Translations under genes and position numbers: made by a program
NCBI GenBank assembly: GCA_021792315.1
Contig: JAJYUX010000060.1
Span: 1-10,320, forward strand
Direction: 5' to 3'
Source: an archaeon
GTDB lineage: Archaea; Thermoproteota; Nitrososphaeria; Nitrososphaerales; CADDZS01
DNA length: 10,320 nucleotides
Notes under the pieces: model-generated
The model's input: only the letters and a program-made list of their open reading frames with translations
Database searches by the model: none
What the model was told of the DNA's origin: nothing
Shown here: piece after piece, positions 5,237 to 10,320 of the stretch
Layout of the letters: each line of letters begins with the position of its first letter
Numbering within the stretch: the stretch's first letter is position 1

Positions 5237-6136
5237 ATGCCATACGATAGAATCCAATTCTCTGAATCATTTTTGGATCCTTGTATTACTCTGGATACAG
5301 GCCAATCCTTCCGGTGGAAACCAGTTGACGAAAATCGCAACTCTTGGATGGGTGTCGTCTCTGACAAGTTGGTCCGTGTAAGCCGAGAAGACGCTGTGAT
5401 TGTTTCGGCTCTAAGCAGAGACAGTGAATTCCTATCTCGATATTTTTCTTTGGATGACGATCTCGATTCGATTCTTGCCACTTTTCCACATGATGCCATG
5501 CTTGATAATGCAAAGAGACAGTTTCGGGGCCTCAGACTTTTAACTCAGAACCCATGGGAGTGCTTGGTTTCTTTTATCTGTTCAATAAACTGCAACATCC
5601 CGTCTATTCGTGTAAAAATAGAGAATCTATCAAGGAAATACGGCAGTAGAATAAAGACGAATTTGGATCTTGATGCGTATTCCTTTCCGACACCAGAATC
5701 TCTTGCAAGGGCAAACAAACGCGATCTGCTGGACTGCAGACTGGGGTTTCGATGGAAGTATGTAAAATTCATTGCTAAGAATGTGGTAAAGGGAGAAATC
5801 AATTTAGAAAAGCTCCGGACTGTTTCGTACACTTCAGCGCTGAATGAATTGATCAGTAATGTTTCGGGCAAAACATTCGGTGTGGGACCGAAGGTTGCTG
5901 ATTGCACGCTTCTTTATTCGCTTCACAAAACCGAAGCATTCCCAATTGACGTTTGGATTCTACGGTGCCTTAACAAATTCTACAAAGAGGAAGTAGGCAT
6001 TGGGAATCTGGAATCGCTGACACTGAAGAGATATTTCGAGTTTTCTGAGATCATGAGAAGGAAGTTTGGTAAATATGCCGGGTACGCACAATTGTACCTT
6101 TACGTAAAGATGCGTGAAGACTCTCACTCGATGTAA
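5237..6136 (+). CDS. ogg: OGG1-type 8-oxoguanine DNA glycosylase/AP lyase
   Basis: A 299-residue HhH-GPD superfamily glycosylase of the OGG1 type. It removes 8-oxoguanine from DNA in base excision repair. Shared landmarks are GQSFRW (22-27, as in human G42-W47), FICSINCNI (113-121), LGFRWKYV (169-176), and the helix-hairpin-helix FGVGPKVADC (214-223) with catalytic Lys219. FPIDVW (236-241) carries catalytic Asp238, and AGYAQLYLY (281-289) carries Gln285 and an aromatic Tyr289 in place of human Gln315 and Phe319. Cys223 matches human Cys253. So the 8-oxoG pocket and the lyase chemistry look intact. At the cytosine-reading site, Asn118 and Arg172 are kept, but human Asn150 aligns with Cys119 and human Arg154 with Ser123. 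The ATG at 5237 follows the DUF371 stop by 7 bp and has no clear ribosome binding site. The 3' end overlaps the 3' end of leuS by 13 bp. Confidence 0.93.
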   Translation: MPYDRIQFSESFLDPCITLDTGQSFRWKPVDENRNSWMGVVSDKLVRVSREDAVIVSALSRDSEFLSRYFSLDDDLDSILATFPHDAMLDNAKRQFRGLRLLTQNPWECLVSFICSINCNIPSIRVKIENLSRKYGSRIKTNLDLDAYSFPTPESLARANKRDLLDCRLGFRWKYVKFIAKNVVKGEINLEKLRTVSYTSALNELISNVSGKTFGVGPKVADCTLLYSLHKTEAFPIDVWILRCLNKFYKEEVGIGNLESLTLKRYFEFSEIMRRKFGKYAGYAQLYLYVKMREDSHSM

Positions 6137-9018
6137 AGCGCAGGCTTGAACGGCATCGAAAATCTAGCCTTGTCCTTTGGATCATATAGGTTTGCTTCAT
6201 CAGATGAATGGACAACTACTGTCAATCCTAGTTGCCTTTGCAGAAATCGCTCTGCCTCCTGATACAGTTTCTCCTCAACCACAATTGCTGATTTAGTGTA
6301 GTTAGCCAGAAATTCTTCGCCCAAATCGTTCACGTTCTTACCGATCTTGTTTATAGAATTCGCGATGTCTTTCTTCTCAATCTGTGGATGTGATGAAAAG
6401 AAATCTTGTAGAATGTCGCTCGTCTTCCGACCCGATCTTCCTTTCTTAACAATAAACGCAAATAAATCGTATTGCCATGACGGGGCAACGTACACATGCA
6501 GTGATTTCATCTGCTTCGGCATCAATTTCAATATTTTTTTACAATCCTCGATCAGCTTGGATAGCAGTGTCTCACCCAGCTCCGCCTCCGGATGAATTTT
6601 CGAATCCTCACTCTCCGGGAACTGCGAAAGACAAATCATTCTAGGTGCGCGACGGGCTTCGTTGATTTCTTCAACAGAATAAGGGAGGAATGGAGCGAGA
6701 AGCCTGATCCAAGTGTCTAATGCATATTTTGTCAGATCTGATGGCTTGACTTCAGCTTGGAGCAAGTAATATCGGAGATCATTCCAGTAGGAATAGAAAG
6801 CTTCCTGAAAAGCAGATTTTGTCTTCATAGCATCCAAATTTTGTGAGACGTTCGCTATGTGCCTTTGAATCTGGCTCTCTAGCCAGAGATCGCTTAAATC
6901 CAAAGCCCTCTTGTCTGACGAGCATGATTCGAAACTGCTTATGAAGGAAGGAAGCGAGTTTATTTTTGCTTGAATATCTCTTGCGTTCTTATCTCTCCAG
7001 TCGACATCATCCATTCCCTCCGCCCCATCCATAAGACCTGCTCTGAGCGCATCAGCACCGTACGTCTGAAGAGCATGCCACAACGTGATCACGTTTCCCT
7101 TACTCTTGCTCATCTTCTCTCCCTCAACAGTCATCATGCCGTTTGCAGAGATCCCTTTCGGCCAGAGGCCTTTTGGAAAGAAGGCAACGTGTTGAAAAAT
7201 GAAGAAGAGAAGGTGGTTCGGTATTAGCTCTTTTGCAGAATTCCTTAGATTAACAGGATACCAATATAGAAACTCCTGACGCATCTGTTCAAGAATCCTT
7301 GGTTCAACTCCTGTTAAGCCGCTAACTGAATGGATATTTCCCTCTCCCAAGAAAACATAATCGAAAAATTCGTCAACAAGTCCCTCTGGCTGTATCTCCA
7401 GTTTCGCAATTAGATGCCTTATTGTGTAAAATGCCATGTAGACTGTCGAATCGCTCAAAGTCTCGACGATCCACCCTGGCGACCAAGATAGTGGAGTTCC
7501 GAGACCTACCTTTCTGGCACAGGGCCAGTCTTTGATCCAGTCGATGACATCGTGGAACCATTGCCGAGCGCTTTCCGGATATATCTCGGCTCCATCAACG
7601 CACTCGTGTGCAGATTTTTTCCACTCAGCGTCTGAGTATTTCAGAAACCACTGGTCTTCGAGAACCTTTACGATGCACTCTGTCATGCATCTACACACCA
7701 CTTTGTCCGGCAGGTCGTACATGGAACTAGCGAGGCGAGATCTCCTTAACTCTTCGATAATCAATGGTTTTGCCTCGGCCACTTTCTTTCCCTTGAATTT
7801 TCCAGCAATGTCGCCGAGAACTCCTTGATGGAACTCCTTCTTGTAAACTTCGGCGGTGGCATTGGCAATCGTTGGGTCATTCTGATCCTTGATTTTCATC
7901 TCATCTACTATTCTCTTCGCCGGGAATTCCCCCATTCCTTCGACAGTAATTAGAGAAATTGGGCGAATTGAGTTTATGGCAATCGAATCAAGCCCAAAAA
8001 GTGCTTGCCGCCGAAGATCAGTTTGAAGATCTCGTAATGCGATATAGTCCATTGGAGCGTGCGCCGGGACGCTGTAGACAACACCGCTCCCGTTGTTTGG
8101 ATCGACAAAAGACGCTGGGAGTATTGGAAGCAAATCCTCCTTCCTGATCGGATTGGCCACTCTTCGCCCGATAAGTTCGCTCCCATTAATTGATTTGATT
8201 ACGGTGACATTTCTGAGCTGCTCTTTCAACTTCCTTACAGCTTCATCGCTCACAATCCATTGATACTTGTCATCCACGTTGATCTGGGAATAGCTGGCGT
8301 CTGGATTGATCCATAGGTTCGTCACTCCATAAATCGTCTCAGGGCGGAATGTCGCCGCTGGGAGATAGACTTTTTCGCCGTCGAGCTCGAATAGAATGAG
8401 GATGTACTCTTCCCAAGCAACCCCTTCGCCCTGAACCCTGTCGTGATCTCCAGTTGGGCTCTGATCACGGGGACACCATACAACCGGATGAGTACCCTGC
8501 GTAACATACCCTTTCGCGCGAAGTTTGTTGTATTGCCAAATCACGAATTTGTTGAAGGAAGGTTCCAAGTCAGTTGTATGAAACTCTCGGCGCCAGTCAA
8601 TCGAAAGCCCCAGTTTCTTCAGAGCGCCCCTTCCGGAATCTGTGTAATACTGAGCCATGTACTTTGGGTCGTAGAATTTCTGGATTTCCTGAGGGGAGAT
8701 TCCATCGATCTCGACAAATTCTTTCATCATGGCCTTGTCGCCCCTTGAGAGACGCTCTGCCGCCGCAACTATCGGTTGACCAGTCCAGTGCCATGCCCAA
8801 GGGAAGAGAACATTGTACCCTTGCATTCTCTTGTAGCGCGCATAAACGTCGACTCTCACTGAAGTGAATGCGTGTCCAATGTGAAGAGGTCCGTTCATGT
8901 ACGGAAATGGAAAAGTAACTAGTTTCTTGTCCTTCTTTGGATCGGGATCTGATTCGAACACTCTATTTTTTTCCCAAATCTCCCTCCACTTGTCTTCGAT
9001 GTTCTGATCCATTTGCAT
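6124..9018 (-). CDS. leuS: Leucyl-tRNA synthetase (archaeal/eukaryotic cytosolic type)
   Basis: Complete 964-residue class I synthetase charging tRNA-Leu. The Rossmann catalytic domain begins with TFPFPYMNGPLHIGHA, with HIGH at 46-49, followed by FPWAWHWTGQPI (72-83). The CP1 editing domain includes TFRPETIYGVTNLW (223-236) and GVVYSVPAHAPMDYIAL (312-328), where Asp324 is the conserved aspartate that positions the misacylated amino acid. KMSKS is intact at 635-639 in EGEKMSKSKGNVI. An anticodon-binding helical domain and an archaeal-type C-terminal extension follow, ending in KPALYIE. The placement of CP1 and the length fit the archaeal form rather than the bacterial one. The start is ATG 9016-9018, with a second ATG two codons later equally possible; no clear ribosome binding site precedes either. 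It lies 25 bp after alaS on the same strand and overlaps ogg by 13 bp at its 3' end. Confidence 0.97.
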   Translation of the reverse strand: MQMDQNIEDKWREIWEKNRVFESDPDPKKDKKLVTFPFPYMNGPLHIGHAFTSVRVDVYARYKRMQGYNVLFPWAWHWTGQPIVAAAERLSRGDKAMMKEFVEIDGISPQEIQKFYDPKYMAQYYTDSGRGALKKLGLSIDWRREFHTTDLEPSFNKFVIWQYNKLRAKGYVTQGTHPVVWCPRDQSPTGDHDRVQGEGVAWEEYILILFELDGEKVYLPAATFRPETIYGVTNLWINPDASYSQINVDDKYQWIVSDEAVRKLKEQLRNVTVIKSINGSELIGRRVANPIRKEDLLPILPASFVDPNNGSGVVYSVPAHAPMDYIALRDLQTDLRRQALFGLDSIAINSIRPISLITVEGMGEFPAKRIVDEMKIKDQNDPTIANATAEVYKKEFHQGVLGDIAGKFKGKKVAEAKPLIIEELRRSRLASSMYDLPDKVVCRCMTECIVKVLEDQWFLKYSDAEWKKSAHECVDGAEIYPESARQWFHDVIDWIKDWPCARKVGLGTPLSWSPGWIVETLSDSTVYMAFYTIRHLIAKLEIQPEGLVDEFFDYVFLGEGNIHSVSGLTGVEPRILEQMRQEFLYWYPVNLRNSAKELIPNHLLFFIFQHVAFFPKGLWPKGISANGMMTVEGEKMSKSKGNVITLWHALQTYGADALRAGLMDGAEGMDDVDWRDKNARDIQAKINSLPSFISSFESCSSDKRALDLSDLWLESQIQRHIANVSQNLDAMKTKSAFQEAFYSYWNDLRYYLLQAEVKPSDLTKYALDTWIRLLAPFLPYSVEEINEARRAPRMICLSQFPESEDSKIHPEAELGETLLSKLIEDCKKILKLMPKQMKSLHVYVAPSWQYDLFAFIVKKGRSGRKTSDILQDFFSSHPQIEKKDIANSINKIGKNVNDLGEEFLANYTKSAIVVEEKLYQEAERFLQRQLGLTVVVHSSDEANLYDPKDKARFSMPFKPALYIE
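6534..6540 (+). terminator. T-run on the plus strand inside leuS, possible ogg transcript end
   Basis: Seven consecutive T on the plus strand about 400 bp past the ogg stop. Archaeal RNA polymerase can terminate at T-rich stretches of the non-template strand. No closer T-run of this length follows ogg, so the ogg transcript may run antisense into the leuS 3' region up to this point. The same bases encode Lys codons of LeuRS, which alone would explain the run. Confidence 0.2.
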
Positions 9019-9043
9019 TCACGTAAAGGTGTTATCGATCTTC

Positions 9044-10320
9044 TTATCTTGAACCTATGGCATTTAGAAGGATTGCTCGCAGGTCTGGAATTTGCTCGGG
9101 TTCACTGTCCGCACCACCCTGAGCGAATCTTGAATCTCCTCCACCTGAGCCCCCGATTGATTTCGCGATTTCGCGCACAAGTGGTCCCGCTCTTGCGCCC
9201 CGCTTTTGTGCCGAGTCGCCAGAGAATACTATAATCCTTGATCGAGAATTTTCTTTGAATATCGCAACGTAAACCATTTCAGGGTTGGTTTTGGACAACT
9301 TGTCTCCCACTATGAGGTGGTACTCTGAATCGAGACCCTCTTCGTAAATTGACGAGTATAGCTTTATCCCACTCACCTCCTGGCTTGCTCCGGGTGCTCC
9401 CGCAATTACGAAATCCGATAACCTTTTTGCGAGTTGCTTAGCGATCTTTCTGGCATGCTCAGTGTCCACCTTGAGGTTGGATATGGAGGCAGACAGTTTT
9501 TCCAATGGCGTCTCCAGTTTTCCCGAAGATTCCAAGAGAATTGATTCCTGTTTCTCTATGTAGCTGATCGCCACTTCCCCAGCCACATATTCCAGCCGTT
9601 CAACCCCATCTTGGACTCGCTCCGACTTGATAATCTTGATCAAGCCGACCTCACCCGTTCGTCTTACATGTGTTCCTCCGCAAGCTTCGACATCAAAGCC
9701 TTCGATATTCACAATACGTAGATCCTTGACCGGAGCGGCTCCCCCCTGATACAATCGGAAACCATACTTCTGTTCCGCAACGCTTCTAGGAAACCAGGCT
9801 ATGGTTACGGGAAGATTCTTCCTTACGATAGCATTAGCAACTCGTTCAATCTCCAGAATTTGGTCTCTAGACAAATGAGCAAAGTGAGTGATGTCCAGTC
9901 TGCCCATGTCTATGTCTTTGAATGCTGAGTGTTGCCAGACCCATGGTCCGAGTACTTTTCTAGAGGCGCCGTTGATTATGTGTGTTGCTGTATGATGTCG
10001 CGTAATGAGGGATCTTCGCTTCGAGTCGACAATTCCAATCACAGAATCACCGATAGTTAGCTTGCTAAAATTATTGACATGGTGCAAGATGACATTTCCT
10101 ACCTTGATTACGTCATCAACAGCAAGATCATCAAGTGTTCCGTGGTCTGGTTCCTGCCCTCCTGCTCGCGCGTAGAAAGCGGTAGAGTCAAGAGCAACAT
10201 ACCCTCCAGAAAGTACCTTGAGTACATTCGCTCGAAATTCGTGTTGTTCGCCATCCTCATAGAAAATCAACCTTGTGCCGGGGATTGAGCTAACATCATA
10301 ACTAGGTCCTTGAATTCCAT
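9044..10320 (-). CDS. alaS: Alanyl-tRNA synthetase (partial; C-terminal half)
   Basis: The frame is open from the right window edge to TAA 9044-9046, giving 424 residues of the C-terminal half of AlaRS. The N-terminal catalytic and tRNA-recognition domains lie beyond the edge. The TTG at 10268-10270 is not a real start, because coding continues upstream (GIQGPSYDVSSIPGTRLIFY). The editing domain that hydrolyses Ser/Gly-tRNA-Ala is intact: the AGGQ loop (YARAGGQEPDHG, fragment residues 49-60), the metal-binding HHTATH (108-113) and CGGTH (213-217). A coiled-coil-like linker and the DHHA1 domain follow, ending with SGGSGGGDSRFAQGG. AlaX editing proteins share this domain order, but archaeal AlaRS is preferred because of the archaeal-type entry segment (RLIFYEDGEQHEFRANVLKV) and the long C-domain. 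leuS follows after 25 bp, so the two synthetases are probably one transcript. Confidence 0.92.
   Translation of the reverse strand, partial: GIQGPSYDVSSIPGTRLIFYEDGEQHEFRANVLKVLSGGYVALDSTAFYARAGGQEPDHGTLDDLAVDDVIKVGNVILHHVNNFSKLTIGDSVIGIVDSKRRSLITRHHTATHIINGASRKVLGPWVWQHSAFKDIDMGRLDITHFAHLSRDQILEIERVANAIVRKNLPVTIAWFPRSVAEQKYGFRLYQGGAAPVKDLRIVNIEGFDVEACGGTHVRRTGEVGLIKIIKSERVQDGVERLEYVAGEVAISYIEKQESILLESSGKLETPLEKLSASISNLKVDTEHARKIAKQLAKRLSDFVIAGAPGASQEVSGIKLYSSIYEEGLDSEYHLIVGDKLSKTNPEMVYVAIFKENSRSRIIVFSGDSAQKRGARAGPLVREIAKSIGGSGGGDSRFAQGGADSEPEQIPDLRAILLNAIGSR

Noticed and set aside
6098..6109. Perfect 12-bp palindrome CTTTACGTAAAG near the end of ogg
   Set aside because: It lies inside codons for LYVKM of the glycosylase. 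It has no partner site of equal quality and could be chance; a partial resemblance before leuS (9020-9031) is too short to count.
1..10320. Defence island, CRISPR array, insertion sequence, prophage or tRNA gene
   Set aside because: No direct-repeat arrays, transposase-like frames, terminal repeats or tRNA T-loop patterns were found by eye. The gene content is housekeeping.

Overview
The window is a piece of archaeal chromosome. It carries the exosome/proteasome gene neighbourhood (psmA, SBDS, rrp4, rrp41, rrp42), a DUF371 gene and an archaeal-type leucyl-tRNA synthetase. Moderate GC, the SBDS N-terminus and the general gene set suggest a Thaumarchaeota/Nitrososphaeria-like organism. That placement rests on remembered family resemblance and is an inference.

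Layout from left to right. Positions 1-2137 hold the three exosome core genes, all on the minus strand and read right to left: rrp4, then rrp41, then rrp42, which runs off the left edge. rrp41 and rrp42 overlap as TAATG. Positions 2138-3097 are an interruption of about 960 bp. It contains a two-CBS-domain pseudogene broken by two in-frame TAG codons, plus 358 bp with no recognisable gene. Positions 3098-4622 hold SBDS and the proteasome alpha subunit, also minus strand. The 94-bp spacer between them contains a possible 25-codon ORF and two short palindromes. A compact divergent promoter region (4623-4734) separates psmA from a plus-strand pair: a DUF371 gene and an OGG1-type 8-oxoguanine DNA glycosylase 7 bp downstream. 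The glycosylase gene overlaps tail-to-tail by 13 bp with leuS. leuS follows alaS by 25 bp on the minus strand, and alaS runs off the right edge.

Functionally, the minus-strand block at the left combines RNA 3'-end processing and decay (Rrp4 cap on the Rrp41-Rrp42 ring), late 60S-type ribosome maturation (SBDS) and protein turnover (proteasome alpha). This is the long-known archaeal exosome-proteasome superoperon. The alaS-leuS pair adds tRNA charging. The DUF371-ogg pair is a separate base-repair-linked unit placed between the two minus-strand blocks.

Nothing here is a clear defence system, mobile element or CRISPR array. The most interesting items are the decayed CBS gene interrupting the superoperon, the candidate micro-ORF between psmA and SBDS, and the substituted cytosine-recognition residues of the glycosylase.
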